From NCBI GenBank assembly GCA_029571215.1, contig JAKPTE010000031.1:1-48749 (forward strand): a stretch of 48,749 nucleotides of DNA, read 5' to 3'. The notes below the pieces were generated by a model. It saw only the letters and a program-made list of their open reading frames with translations. It did not search any database and was not told the DNA's origin. This document shows, one piece after another, positions 15,565 through 25,475 of the stretch (within the stretch, counting starts at the first letter, position 1; every line of letters starts with the position of its first letter). The DNA is from Bacteroidota bacterium (lineage in GTDB: Bacteria; Bacteroidota; Bacteroidia; Bacteroidales; JAAYUG01). The translations under genes were made by a program, and so were the position numbers.

Positions 15565-18084
15565 ATGGTTTTGTCGGAGATTCCAGCGGGAGGGAAGGTG
15601 GTAATCATCAGGGTGAGAGGAAGGGGAGCCTTTCGGAGACGCATCACGGAAATGGGCTTTGTGAGAGGGAAAGAGGTGGAGGTTGTACGGAATGCTCCTC
15701 TCAGGGATCCGGTTGAATACAGGGTAATGGGGTACTATGTTTCACTCAGAAGGAGCGAAGCATCAATGATAGATGTGGCTCTTCCGGAGGAGGAAATCAC
15801 TGGAAACAGTCAGCCGGCAGGAGAAATTCATGTTGTTCAGGGAAAAGGGAGACACAGAAGGCACAGAAGAGCCGGACACGGGGAGAGCCAGGTTATTCAG
15901 GCCGCACTTGTTGGCAATCCTAACTGCGGCAAGACAACCATTTTCAATATGGCCAGTAATTCCCATGAGCATGTGGGGAATTATGCCGGTGTAACTATTA
16001 CCTCGAAAACTGCCAGGTTCCGATGGAAGAAATATGTTGTTCAGATAACTGATTTACCCGGTACCTATTCGCTGAGTTCCTATTCACCGGAAGAAAAATA
16101 TGTTTTCAATTATCTTACCGCAAGAAGTCCGGATGTAGTTGTCAATGTGGTGGATGCGTCAAATCTGGAGCGCAATCTCTATCTGACCACCCAGCTTATC
16201 GACATGGATGTTCCGATGATTCTGGTGCTGAACATGTATGATGAACTGCAGGCCAAGGGATATGAGCTGGATTGTGTCAAACTGGAGCAGCTTTTAGGCA
16301 TACCCGTGGTTACAACAGTTGGAACAAAAGGAGAGGGGATTGATCGCCTTCTTGAGCGCGTTGTCAGTGTGGCCGAAAACAGGGAAGATGTGGTGCGGCA
16401 TATCCATATCCGGTACGATGAGGAAACGGAGAACTCGGTGCACAGTCTTCAGGAGATTATCCGGAAGAAGGCTCCGGAGAATGTTCTTACCCTGTATCCT
16501 ACCCGGCTTTTGGCACTGCATCTTCTGGAAAATGATGAGTATGTGCGCAGTATAGTGAGGGGTTTTGATCCGGGTGGAGAGATAGCTGAAAAGTGCGCTG
16601 CCGAGCAGTTGCGTTTAAAAAAGCTTTTTGGTACGGAAGCGGAATCCGCAATTACCGCTGCCCGCTATGGTTTTATTGAGGGGGCCGTCCGGGAGACACT
16701 CCGGACGATCCGCAAGGTGCGCAGAAGGCCGGCCGATATGCTGGATAATATCTTTCTGCACAAATACTGGGGTTTCCCTGTTTTCTTCCTGATTCTTGCG
16801 GTGATGTTTCAGAGTACTTTTGTGCTTGGAAAAATTCCTGTGCAATGGATTGAATCGTTGGTTGGATGGATTTCATCGTGGGTTGACCTGTATATGGGAG
16901 AAGGTCCTTTGAAAGACCTTCTCGTTCAGGGTATTCTGGGAGGAGTAGGAGGAGTGATTGTTTTTTTGCCCAACATACTTATTTTATTTCTTTTCATTGC
17001 TTTTCTGGAAGACACAGGTTATCTGGCACGGGTGGCTTTCATTATGGACCGTGTAATGCATCCCATTGGTCTGCATGGTAAATCGTTTATTCCCCTTATT
17101 ATGGGTTTCGGGTGCAATGTGCCTGCCATTATGGCAACCCGAACCATCGAAAACCGTAACGATAGGTTGCTTACCATGCTCATCAATCCGTTTATGTCTT
17201 GCAGTGCCCGGTTGCCTGTGTATATTTTGCTGATTGGTTTGTTTTTTCCCCGTCATGCCGGATGGGTTCTTTTTGGTCTGTACCTTACGGGAATTCTTCT
17301 TGCCGTGATAATGGCGCTTGTTCTGAAAGGAATTTTTTTCAGAGGGAAAGGAGTTCCTTTTGTAATGGAACTGCCGCCCTACCGGATGCCCACTGCACGC
17401 GCCCTGCTGAAACACATGTGGAACAGGGCAGGACAGTACCTGAAGAAAATGGGGACAGTTATTCTGGTTGCATCCATTCTGATTTGGGCCATGGGGAATT
17501 TTCCCAGGCCATCGGCATACAAAAAAAATTATGCAGCTGAAGCAGAAAAGGTCAGAATGGAAAGACTGCAACAGGTTCGCCGAAATACTCCGGAAGAACA
17601 GCTTCAAAAGACCGATGCGCGGCTTAACGAAATTCACCGGCAGATTATTACTGAGAACCAGCAGTTTAGTATTATTGGCAGGGCAGGAAAATGGATTGAA
17701 CCGGTTATTGCACCTCTGGGTTTTGACTGGAGGATAGGAGTATGTCTTATCAGTGGTGTAGTGGCTAAAGAGGTCATCGTTAGTACGATGGGGATACTGT
17801 TTGCCGGTGATCAAACCGACCGAAATTCACCAATGAATGAAAAGCTGAAGGAAGCAGTTTGGACAGAAGGGCCTCATGCAGGCCAGCCCCTGTTTACCCC
17901 TCTTTCAGCATTAACTCTCATGGTGTTTGTTCTAATATATTTTCCCTGTGTAGCCACGGTAACGGCCATACGAAATGAATCGGGAAGCTGGAAATGGGCT
18001 GCATTTGCCGTATTTTACACTACCATTCTTGCATGGCTGGTGGCTTTTGGTGTTCGTCTGGCCGGACAATTTTTTATTTCGTAA
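15565..18084 (+). CDS. feoB: Fused ferrous iron transporter FeoA-FeoB
   Basis: An 839-residue inner-membrane Fe(II) uptake protein. Residues 1 to about 75 are a FeoA (SH3-like) domain (GGKVVIIRVRGRG, RRITEMGFVRGKEVEV). A basic linker follows, then the FeoB G-domain: G1 GNPNCGKTTIFN near 117-128, G3 DLPGTYSLSSYSPEEKY, and G4 NMYD. The remainder is the polytopic channel with the conserved gate segments LARVAFIMDRVMHPIGLHGKS and GFGCNVPAIMATR. FeoA-FeoB fusions are usual in Bacteroidota. The Cys-rich partner gene follows after 18 nt. Confidence 0.96.
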   Translation: MVLSEIPAGGKVVIIRVRGRGAFRRRITEMGFVRGKEVEVVRNAPLRDPVEYRVMGYYVSLRRSEASMIDVALPEEEITGNSQPAGEIHVVQGKGRHRRHRRAGHGESQVIQAALVGNPNCGKTTIFNMASNSHEHVGNYAGVTITSKTARFRWKKYVVQITDLPGTYSLSSYSPEEKYVFNYLTARSPDVVVNVVDASNLERNLYLTTQLIDMDVPMILVLNMYDELQAKGYELDCVKLEQLLGIPVVTTVGTKGEGIDRLLERVVSVAENREDVVRHIHIRYDEETENSVHSLQEIIRKKAPENVLTLYPTRLLALHLLENDEYVRSIVRGFDPGGEIAEKCAAEQLRLKKLFGTEAESAITAARYGFIEGAVRETLRTIRKVRRRPADMLDNIFLHKYWGFPVFFLILAVMFQSTFVLGKIPVQWIESLVGWISSWVDLYMGEGPLKDLLVQGILGGVGGVIVFLPNILILFLFIAFLEDTGYLARVAFIMDRVMHPIGLHGKSFIPLIMGFGCNVPAIMATRTIENRNDRLLTMLINPFMSCSARLPVYILLIGLFFPRHAGWVLFGLYLTGILLAVIMALVLKGIFFRGKGVPFVMELPPYRMPTARALLKHMWNRAGQYLKKMGTVILVASILIWAMGNFPRPSAYKKNYAAEAEKVRMERLQQVRRNTPEEQLQKTDARLNEIHRQIITENQQFSIIGRAGKWIEPVIAPLGFDWRIGVCLISGVVAKEVIVSTMGILFAGDQTDRNSPMNEKLKEAVWTEGPHAGQPLFTPLSALTLMVFVLIYFPCVATVTAIRNESGSWKWAAFAVFYTTILAWLVAFGVRLAGQFFIS

Positions 18085-18102
18085 AGGTAAACCTGAAATT
18101 CT

Positions 18103-18297
18103 ATGGTTCAAAACATACTTACTCTTGTAATCGTTCTCGCAGCTGCAGGATATACCATCTTCCAGCTGATCAGGATGATAACTGCCCCTCCCGAAAGACG
18201 GGGATGTGTTTCCTGCGGGCTTTCCGGTTCCTGCAACCGGATTAAAAAAACCGATGACAGGAAAAATACTTTATTGTTGCCAGGGGTAAACAAATGA
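18103..18297 (+). CDS. FeoB-associated Cys-rich membrane protein
   Basis: A 64-residue protein with one N-terminal transmembrane helix (about residues 4-26) and a short cytoplasmic tail carrying three cysteines (GCVSCGLSGSC, pattern CxxCxxxxxC). This matches the small family often encoded just after feoB and thought to assist Fe(II) transport or bind iron. It begins 18 nt after feoB. Confidence 0.85.
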   Translation: MVQNILTLVIVLAAAGYTIFQLIRMITAPPERRGCVSCGLSGSCNRIKKTDDRKNTLLLPGVNK

Positions 18298-18377
18298 TCT
18301 GATCTGATAGCTCTGCCAAAGGCTATTGTTTATATTGCCGGTTTTAACGAATTTTGATTCCTGGGTCAGTAATTTTT

Positions 18378-18866
18378 ATGCTTATGACCGACTGGTTGCT
18401 TGCTGTTCTGGGCGTTGTTTGTATGCTGGTAGGAATAGCCGGTTGTATTTTGCCTGTTATTCCTGGTCCGCCACTGAGCTGGGCCGGTTTGCTGCTATTG
18501 CACTGGACCCGGTTTGCCCAATTCAGTGCTAATTTTCTTCTTGTGATGGCATGCCTTGCAATTGCCGTAACGGTTCTTGATTATATCATCCCTGTTTGGG
18601 GTACAAAAAAGTTCGGTGGCAGCAAAGCGGGCATATGGGGAGCAACCATTGGTATTTTTGCCGGGATTTTTCTCTTTCCACCGGTTGGAATTATTGTCGG
18701 CCCATTTATAGGGGCGGTGCTGGGAGAAATCATTGCAGGAAAGAAATCCGGACCGGCTTTCAAAGCCGGCCTTGGTTCTTTTGTTGGTTTTCTCCTCAGT
18801 ACGGGCCTGAAATTGGGCGCAAGCCTGATAATGGCGTATTATTTCTTCCGCGGGCTTATCCTCTGA
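18378..18866 (+). CDS. DUF456 family membrane protein
   Basis: A protein of about 162 residues with four or five hydrophobic helices and the Gly/Pro-rich signature of DUF456 ([55 protein letters not shown]). No function is established. ATG at 18378 is preferred, 18384 is possible; 18354 would place the start in a non-conserved stretch. Its last 11 nt overlap the 3' end of the convergent arcB gene. Confidence 0.85.
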   Translation: MLMTDWLLAVLGVVCMLVGIAGCILPVIPGPPLSWAGLLLLHWTRFAQFSANFLLVMACLAIAVTVLDYIIPVWGTKKFGGSKAGIWGATIGIFAGIFLFPPVGIIVGPFIGAVLGEIIAGKKSGPAFKAGLGSFVGFLLSTGLKLGASLIMAYYFFRGLIL

Positions 18867-19857
18867 GGGTAGCCACCATAACGGCTTTTATTGTATGAAC
18901 GCGGTTTTCGGCTTCATCCCAAACGAGTGAGGCCGGTGATTCAAATACGTCGTCGGTAACTTCCATCGATTCGAGGCCAAATTTGCGGTAAATCTGTTCA
19001 CCTACTTTTGTTTCCCGGTTGTGAAAGGCTGGCAGGCAGTGGAGAAACTTAACCTTCGGATTTCCTGTAAGTTCCAGAACCTTTTTGTTAACCTGGTATG
19101 GGGAAAGCAGTTTAATTCTCTCTTCCCATACGCTTTCAGGTTCACCCATCGACACCCATACGTCGGTGTAGAGAAAGTCAGCTCCTTTTACGGCTTTCTC
19201 AAGATCATCGGTGATAGTGATGCGTGCCCCGGTTTCTTTGGCAATTTCCCTGCAGGTTTTCTGAAGTTCATCCGACTGCTGGCATGCCTTGGGGGCTGCC
19301 GATCTGAAATCCATTCCCATTTTGGTACAGCCTACCAGAAGAGAATTTCCCATATTGTTTCGTGCATCACCCAAATAGCAGAAAGATACCTGGTTCAGAG
19401 GCTTGTCGGTATGTTCCATAATGGTTAAAAGGTCGGCCAATACCTGCGTGGGATGGAACTCATTGGTGAGTCCGTTCCACACGGGCACACCGGCATAACG
19501 GGCCAGCGTTTCCACAATTTCCTGACCATATCCGCGGTATTCAATGCCGTCATACATTCGGCCAAGAACCCTTGCAGTATCTTTCATGGATTCTTTATGC
19601 CCTATCTGTGAAGAAACCGGATCGATATAGGTAACGTGAGCCCCTTGATCGTGGGCAGCAACCTCAAATGCACATCGGGTGCGGGTGGAGGTTTTCTCAA
19701 AAATCAGGGCAATGTTTTTCCCTGTAAGCATAGGTCTTTCCAGACCGGCATATTTTGCCTTCTTCAGGTCTGAAGCAAGTTGCAATAAATACTGTATTTC
19801 TTCGGGGGAAAAGTCCAGGAGTTTCAGAAAACTGCGGTTTTTAAGATTGAACGGCAT
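18856..19857 (-). CDS. arcB: Ornithine carbamoyltransferase
   Basis: A 333-residue enzyme interconverting ornithine plus carbamoyl phosphate with citrulline. Motifs are [13 protein letters not shown] (carbamoyl-phosphate site), HPTQVLADL and FLHCLPAFH. It lies 54 nt downstream of carbamate kinase on the same strand, which favours a catabolic role (citrulline to carbamoyl phosphate to ATP). Arginine deiminase is absent from the window, so an anabolic role (argF) cannot be excluded by sequence alone. Confidence 0.93.
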   Translation of the reverse strand: MPFNLKNRSFLKLLDFSPEEIQYLLQLASDLKKAKYAGLERPMLTGKNIALIFEKTSTRTRCAFEVAAHDQGAHVTYIDPVSSQIGHKESMKDTARVLGRMYDGIEYRGYGQEIVETLARYAGVPVWNGLTNEFHPTQVLADLLTIMEHTDKPLNQVSFCYLGDARNNMGNSLLVGCTKMGMDFRSAAPKACQQSDELQKTCREIAKETGARITITDDLEKAVKGADFLYTDVWVSMGEPESVWEERIKLLSPYQVNKKVLELTGNPKVKFLHCLPAFHNRETKVGEQIYRKFGLESMEVTDDVFESPASLVWDEAENRVHTIKAVMVATLRG

Positions 19858-19911
19858 ATTTAAATAATTTTATGTTATACAACATGAACTGGCGAAATTA
19901 GATAAAATTGT

Positions 19912-20868
19912 TCAATCCTCATAATGCATTGTGATTTTGGTTCCGTACCGTTTGTCTTCCAGCTTGAATGCTTCAGTAATTACCGCTTTTCTTCCACCCT
20001 GTCTGATAAAGTTAAGGCAAGCCCTTATTTTGGGGGCCATGTTTCCTTCACCAAACATCCCTTTGGCCAGATATTTTTCGGTATCAGCCAAATCAAGAAA
20101 CTCAACCGGTTGTTCATCCGGTTTTTGATAATTGATATATACATACGGCACATCGGTGAGGATATAAAATTCTCCGGCACGAATGCTTGTTGCCAAAAGA
20201 GAGGATGCCAGGTCTTTATCGATGACCACTTCAGCCGGACGTACATCGCCTTTTTCATCTATGTAAACCGGCACTCCGCCACCACCTGCAGCGATCACGA
20301 TAGTGCCCTGCCGTGCCATATATTCAACAACCCCCGAATTCATAATTTTTAATGGTTCCGGTGATGGGACAACCCGCCGGAAGCCATTGCCAGCCTTCTT
20401 TTCTTCCTTGAAGATCCAGCCTTTTTCTTTGGACAGCCTTTCGGCCTCCTCCCGTGTACATATCTTTCCAATGCGCTTGGTTGGGTTACCGAACGCAGGG
20501 TCATTTCGGTCGACCAACGTCAACGTTACAAGGGTCACTATTTCCCGGTGAAGATTATGCTTATGAAGCACGTTACGAAGCATGCGTTCAATCATATACC
20601 CGATTCCTCCCTGGGAATCGGCCACGCAAATATCAACCGGCATCTGGGGAATATTATACAGGGCTTCGCCTGCATCATTCCGGAGAAGGATATTACCAAC
20701 CTGCGGTCCGTTGCCATGGGTAATGACGAGCTGATATCCCTGCCGGATGAGAAAAACAAGATTTTCCAGAGTTCTGGTTGTATTTTCTTCCTGTTCGTCA
20801 ATGGTTCCGGCCTGATCGCCACGCTGAATGGCATTTCCTCCTAAAGCAACAACTGCCAGCTGGCTCAT
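19912..20868 (-). CDS. arcC: Carbamate kinase
   Basis: A 318-residue amino-acid-kinase-fold enzyme that makes ATP from carbamoyl phosphate and ADP. Family blocks are VALGGNAIQRG at the N-terminus, LVITHGNGPQVGN, GGIGYMIERML, VIAAGGGGVPV, VIDKDLASSLLA and the C-terminal GTKITMH. It is the first gene of an arcC-arcB pair, with a -7 box at 20895-20888. Confidence 0.95.
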   Translation of the reverse strand: MSQLAVVALGGNAIQRGDQAGTIDEQEENTTRTLENLVFLIRQGYQLVITHGNGPQVGNILLRNDAGEALYNIPQMPVDICVADSQGGIGYMIERMLRNVLHKHNLHREIVTLVTLTLVDRNDPAFGNPTKRIGKICTREEAERLSKEKGWIFKEEKKAGNGFRRVVPSPEPLKIMNSGVVEYMARQGTIVIAAGGGGVPVYIDEKGDVRPAEVVIDKDLASSLLATSIRAGEFYILTDVPYVYINYQKPDEQPVEFLDLADTEKYLAKGMFGEGNMAPKIRACLNFIRQGGRKAVITEAFKLEDKRYGTKITMHYED

Positions 20869-21188
20869 AGTCTCTTTTTTTATTTGCCAAAGCTAATGAA
20901 ATGCTTTCTGCGTAACGAACAGGAAAAATTGTTATGCAACACATAGTTAAAAAATCGCCAAAACCAAACCATTTGATACTGGACGTATTTATCTCGGCAC
21001 TTTTTCCCTGTTCTTACCTGCATTGTACAGAATTCCATGGTAATTGTAACCGCGTATGAACAGAATCATTACATTTACTACCGGAATCAGAATACATTTG
21101 CCCTGATTTTTTGATCGGGTGTAACCCTGAAGGGAAGGTAAATGTAGCGATTCCTAATAAAGGAAAACGTTGTGTGAACTTTACCTGT
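20869..21188. other. Intergenic region between arcC and a lipoprotein gene
   Basis: A 320-nt divergent intergenic stretch with no gene I can support. It holds two divergent -7 boxes: TAgcTTTG on the minus strand (20895-20888) for arcC, and TACATTTG on the plus strand (21093-21100) for the lipoprotein gene. A convincing -33 element is missing for both. Confidence 0.5.
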
Positions 21189-21914
21189 ATGAGTATAATC
21201 CCCAGCAGAGGTAATCTTTCCGGAAAGAAGCAAAACCTGATTTTTGTATCTATTTCTCTTTTGCTGGTTTTTCAATATGCCTGCAAAACGAAAACAGGGA
21301 AAGAAAAGATAACGGAAGGAGAAATCATTTACAGCATTGAGTATCTTGAGAATTCCATGACAACCGTATCGACTTCGCTTTTGCCAAAAAAAATGGTGAG
21401 GAAATTCAGAAAGGATATGCTGAGCAGCTCAATGGAAGGATTCTTCGGGATGTTTATGATTACCAATATTTCTGACATACGAAACAATACAAATACAACC
21501 CTTCTGCGCGTTATGGACAACCGATTCAGATACACGGCACCTCCGGGGGATTATGGTTGTTGTTTCAATCCTTATGAAGGAATGCAGATAACTTTTTGTC
21601 CGGAACGCAAGACAATTGCCGGTTTTGATTGTTCCAGGGCCCTTGTTACATATGGGAATTCCCACGGCGATTCCGTTGAAATATGGTATTCATCCGAAAT
21701 CGGACCTTCATTTGCCAACAGATTGACGCCTTTTGAGCCGGTAGACGGGATGCTGATGGAATTCAACCTGGAACTGCAGAAGCTGAAGATGCACTTTGTG
21801 GCCGACGAAGTAAGAAAAAAGAGTATGCCTCGTTCTGCTTTTATGGTAAAAGGGGAATATGTTCCCATTACAAGAATCAGAATGGAGAAAATTATTTCGG
21901 CTCTGATGGAATAG
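21189..21914 (+). CDS. Predicted lipoprotein of unknown function
   Basis: A protein of about 241 residues. A positively charged N-terminus and hydrophobic stretch (NLIFVSISLLLVFQY) precede AC, a plausible but imperfect lipobox. The mature part is predicted beta-rich (EGEIIYSIEYLE; DSVEIWYSSEIG) and has features reminiscent of DUF4412/GLPGLI-type periplasmic proteins, though I cannot assign it firmly. A Cys pair occurs in DYGCCFNPYEG. The ATG at 21189 is chosen so the signal peptide is N-terminal; a TTG at 21111 is in frame but adds an unconvincing leader. Confidence 0.7.
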   Translation: MSIIPSRGNLSGKKQNLIFVSISLLLVFQYACKTKTGKEKITEGEIIYSIEYLENSMTTVSTSLLPKKMVRKFRKDMLSSSMEGFFGMFMITNISDIRNNTNTTLLRVMDNRFRYTAPPGDYGCCFNPYEGMQITFCPERKTIAGFDCSRALVTYGNSHGDSVEIWYSSEIGPSFANRLTPFEPVDGMLMEFNLELQKLKMHFVADEVRKKSMPRSAFMVKGEYVPITRIRMEKIISALME

Positions 21915-22431
21915 CAATTCCAATTTTTGTAACCGAAAACAAAGTACCAGGCATTTTCCCGAATGGCATCAAGGGCACATAAAGATTTTATCCCATATTC
22001 CATGTTACGTTTGCCAGCCAACAGTTCTATGTTTTTTGTTTCGTTTTGGGCTGATAGATAGGGATATAAAAGGTATACCTTTAACCACAGATTCCAGAGG
22101 TAGCCACAAGGTTGATACAGACTAATACGATTCAACCCTCTATTAAATCATTGGCCATTTGTGGTAAACTATATTTTAATAACACATGGCTGACGGGTAA
22201 GCGGTATGATACAACGCGGAAAGGGAGAGGTGAACTGGCCGACAGCAGGAAATACTGTAAGGTTTTCGAAAATTGTGTGCTATTTTTGGAGGAGTAATAA
22301 CATAACAAAATTGATTTGTACCTTTGGTCCCGATTGAATAATAACGCATTTTACAGCGAGAAGCCTAAAATATATTGCGTTTGGTTTTAAGAACATAATA
22401 AAATCGGGTACCAGTTTGTTTACTATGTGTC
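21915..22431. other. Intergenic region upstream of ftsK
   Basis: A 517-nt stretch with no supported gene. It carries two -7 boxes facing ftsK (TATTTTTG at 22281-22288 and TAccTTTG at 22319-22326). Around 22083-22110 is a non-coding CCACAGATTCCAG-type sequence resembling the CACAGAT repeats at 35330-35500. A 61-codon frame at 22112-22297 shows no recognisable features. Confidence 0.45.
22319..22326 (+). promoter_or_regulatory. -7 promoter box upstream of ftsK
   Basis: TACCTTTG at 22319-22326 fits TAnnTTTG and is followed by a leader of about 100 nt before the ftsK ATG. A second match, TATTTTTG, is at 22281-22288. Neither has a clear -33 element. Confidence 0.45.
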
Positions 22432-24774
22432 ATGAAAAAGAAATCGGGAAAAAGGAAAGTTGATGAACGCTGGAAGGTTGCGTTGGGTCTTCTGGTTACC
22501 GGGATATCATTATTTGCTTTTACTGCCATTATTTCGTATTTCTTCAGCTGGAAGGCCGATCAGAGTTTTAGATGGCAGATGGTATTCAGCGGGCCTGACG
22601 TAACTGTCGAGAACTGGGCCGGTAAGGCAGGAGCATGGCTGGCTGCTTTGCTTATGAATAGATGGTTTGGCCTGGCTTCACTGGGTTTTCCATTTCTTCT
22701 TTTTTTATCTGGAATCCGGTTGCTGGGTGTTCGGTTGCTGCCCCTTTGGAAAACTTTTCAAGTTACACTGGTCGCTATAATTCTTCTGTCGGTAACCCTT
22801 GGGTATTTATCGGGCAGCAATCCGGCTTTTCTGGGAAGCGGACCAGGAGGTGCCTATGGATGGTTTATCAGCCGATGGCTCATTGCTTTCCTTGGATTGC
22901 CCGGAACGGGTATTCTGCTCCTGATTCTTAACAGCGTTTTTGTGTTTTTTATTATTCCGGGGACATTTGCCTGGTTTATGTCCTTATTCCGTCCAAAAGC
23001 AGTGAAAGAACCTGTTCCTGAAGGAGGTGAGGCTCAAAACGTCACAGAAACGAAAGAAGACGTAACCAAACAGATTGAAGGGAATGCCGTGAGTGTGCAG
23101 TTTGAAAAGCCGTCAAAGGATAAAGAAAAGGAGAATAAAGGGAATGCTACCCTTGTATATTCAGCACCCTCACCTGCAGCGGATGAAGTTGAACTGGTGG
23201 TTGAAAAAGGTGGCAACGGAGTACCGGATTTTGTTCCCGCTGAACCCGAAAGCCTTGTAATTAATGACCCGTTTGATCCGAGGGCTGAACTATCAGGCTA
23301 TCGCTTTCCTGATCTGAGTCTTCTGGATGATCATAAATCGGAAAACAGCCAGGTAAGCAATGATGAGCTGATCAGGAACAAGGAAAAAATTGTTGAAACT
23401 TTACGAAACTATAAAATTGAAATAGATCAGATCAAAGCAACCATAGGGCCTACGGTTACCCTGTATGAGATTGTTCCGGCAGCTGGAATCAGGATATCGC
23501 GGATAAAGAATCTGGAGGATGATATAGCATTGAGCCTTGCTGCGCTTGGGATACGAATTATTGCGCCTATCCCCGGCCGGGGAACCATCGGTATTGAAGT
23601 TCCTAACCAGCAGCCTGAAATTGTTTCGATGAAATCAATCCTGGCCAGCCGGAAATTCCAGGAATCAGGGGCTGAACTGGCAATTGCCCTTGGAAAAACT
23701 ATTTCGAACGAGACATTTGTTCTTGATCTTGCCAAAATGCCTCATTTGCTGGTTGCCGGAGCAACGGGACAGGGGAAATCAGTGGGTCTGAATGCCATCA
23801 TTACATCCTTGCTTTATAAAAAACATCCGGCCGAAATCAAATTTGTGCTGGTTGATCCGAAGAAAGTAGAGCTAACACCTTATGCCCGGCTTGAAAAACA
23901 TTTTCTTGCCCAATTACCCGATGCGGAAGAGCCGATTCTTACCGATACACAGAAGGTCATTCATACGCTTCATTCATTGACCATCGAAATGGAAGCACGG
24001 TATGATCTGCTGAAAATTGCCAATGTGCGAAATATAAAGGAGTACAATACGAAATTTCTGGCGCGAAAGCTTAATCCGGAAAAGGGCCACAGGTACCTGC
24101 CCTATATTGTGCTGATCATTGATGAGTTTGCTGATCTGATTATGACAGCCGGCCGTGAGATCGAAACACCTTTGGCAAGGCTTGCGCAGCTAGCACGGGC
24201 TATCGGAATACACCTGATTATCGCTACACAGAGGCCTTCGACCAATATTATTACCGGAATCATCAAGGCCAATTTCCCGGCCAGGATTGCATTTAAAGTT
24301 TCCTCCATGATTGATTCCCGGACTATCCTCGATACCCCGGGTGCCAACCAGCTGGTAGGGCGTGGAGATATGCTCGTTTCAGCAGGCGGAGATATGATAA
24401 GGGTTCAGTGTGCCTTTATCGATACTGCTGAAACAGAAAGACTTTGTGAATTTATTGGTTCCCAGCAGGGCTATCAGGCTCCGTTCTTCCTTCCTGAGTA
24501 TCATGGCGAGGAAGAAGGAGAGGAAACTGGTCCCGTTGACCTGAGTCAGCGTGACAGTCTTTTCGAAGAAGCTGCTCACCTGGTTGTTCTCCATCAGATG
24601 GGTTCTACTTCACTGATTCAAAGACGGTTCTCCATTGGATACAACCGGGCAGGCCGTATTATGGATCAGCTGGAAGCAGCCGGTATTGTTGGTCCCAATG
24701 AGGGTAGCAAAGCCAGAAGAGTTCTTATTGCCGATGAAACTACTTTGGAACAGATTTTGCAAAGTCTTGGTTAA
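22432..24774 (+). CDS. ftsK: DNA translocase FtsK/SpoIIIE
   Basis: A 780-residue inner-membrane DNA pump that clears and segregates chromosome termini at division. Residues 1 to about 190 hold four transmembrane helices, followed by a short charged linker to about 300, much shorter than in E. coli. The alpha/beta motor region has Walker A VAGATGQGKSVGLN (near 441) and Walker B VLIIDEFADLIM (near 558). Residues of about 708-780 are the winged-helix gamma domain (SLIQRRFSIGYNRAGRIMDQ), which reads orienting DNA repeats. lolA follows after 9 nt. Confidence 0.96.
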   Translation: MKKKSGKRKVDERWKVALGLLVTGISLFAFTAIISYFFSWKADQSFRWQMVFSGPDVTVENWAGKAGAWLAALLMNRWFGLASLGFPFLLFLSGIRLLGVRLLPLWKTFQVTLVAIILLSVTLGYLSGSNPAFLGSGPGGAYGWFISRWLIAFLGLPGTGILLLILNSVFVFFIIPGTFAWFMSLFRPKAVKEPVPEGGEAQNVTETKEDVTKQIEGNAVSVQFEKPSKDKEKENKGNATLVYSAPSPAADEVELVVEKGGNGVPDFVPAEPESLVINDPFDPRAELSGYRFPDLSLLDDHKSENSQVSNDELIRNKEKIVETLRNYKIEIDQIKATIGPTVTLYEIVPAAGIRISRIKNLEDDIALSLAALGIRIIAPIPGRGTIGIEVPNQQPEIVSMKSILASRKFQESGAELAIALGKTISNETFVLDLAKMPHLLVAGATGQGKSVGLNAIITSLLYKKHPAEIKFVLVDPKKVELTPYARLEKHFLAQLPDAEEPILTDTQKVIHTLHSLTIEMEARYDLLKIANVRNIKEYNTKFLARKLNPEKGHRYLPYIVLIIDEFADLIMTAGREIETPLARLAQLARAIGIHLIIATQRPSTNIITGIIKANFPARIAFKVSSMIDSRTILDTPGANQLVGRGDMLVSAGGDMIRVQCAFIDTAETERLCEFIGSQQGYQAPFFLPEYHGEEEGEETGPVDLSQRDSLFEEAAHLVVLHQMGSTSLIQRRFSIGYNRAGRIMDQLEAAGIVGPNEGSKARRVLIADETTLEQILQSLG

Positions 24775-24783
24775 GGAGGTTTT

Positions 24784-25443
24784 ATGAATAGAAAGTATAT
24801 TCAGTTTTTTTTGATTGGTCTTTTTTTTCCATTCGCCGTTTCGGCACAACAGGATCCTAAAGCACAGGAAATTCTGAAAAAGCTTTCGGAATTTGCCCGT
24901 TCGTCGGATGTAATTTATGCCCGGTATGATTACTCTTTTAAAAATATACAGACGAAAGAGAATTTCTCAGCTAACGGGGAAGTGTGGATCAAGAAAGATA
25001 AGTTCAAAATTCTTGTTTCGCAGAAGAATGCCGAAATTTACTACGATGGAGAGGTAATGTGGACTTATATTCCCTCTGTAAAAGAAGTGAATGTTTCTGT
25101 TCCCGACTCTACGTCCAATGATTTTTTTATCAATAATCCGGCTGAACTTTTCAGGTATTATGAAAAAGAGTATAAGACCCGGTATATGGGTGATGTAAAT
25201 GGCACCAATGCATGTAAAATCGACTTATATCCGGTGGATCTGAAAAAGCCTTATTACCGTATCCGGCTCACCATAGACAAAACGACCAATCAACTTACCG
25301 AAGCGGAAGCTGCAGGGAAAAACGGTGAAACTTATCTGGTAAAACTGAAAGAAATCCGTCCCGAAAAAAACCTTCCGGATTCGTTTTTTACGTTTGACCG
25401 GAAGAAACATCCTGATGTGGAAGTAATCGATCTGCGTTTTTGA
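24784..25443 (+). CDS. lolA: Outer-membrane lipoprotein carrier protein LolA-like
   Basis: A 219-residue periplasmic protein with a cleavable signal peptide ending near VSAQQ. The body is the LolA/LolB half-barrel with family motifs (FSANGEVWIKKDKFKI; YYDGEVMWTYIPSVKEV), which carries lipoproteins across the periplasm. An unusually clear Shine-Dalgarno sequence, AAGGAGG, lies 5 nt before the ATG. The ftsK-lolA order recurs in Bacteroidota. Confidence 0.88.
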   Translation: MNRKYIQFFLIGLFFPFAVSAQQDPKAQEILKKLSEFARSSDVIYARYDYSFKNIQTKENFSANGEVWIKKDKFKILVSQKNAEIYYDGEVMWTYIPSVKEVNVSVPDSTSNDFFINNPAELFRYYEKEYKTRYMGDVNGTNACKIDLYPVDLKKPYYRIRLTIDKTTNQLTEAEAAGKNGETYLVKLKEIRPEKNLPDSFFTFDRKKHPDVEVIDLRF

Positions 25444-25475
25444 CGCTGCCGGAATTGCAAATTTCAAAACGGGCA

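Noticed and set aside
16984-17814. 276-codon minus-strand open frame opposite feoB
   Set aside because: Antisense shadow of a well-conserved membrane region of FeoB.
22112-22297. 61-codon plus-strand frame upstream of ftsK
   Set aside because: No motif, and it contains one of the ftsK -7 promoter boxes.
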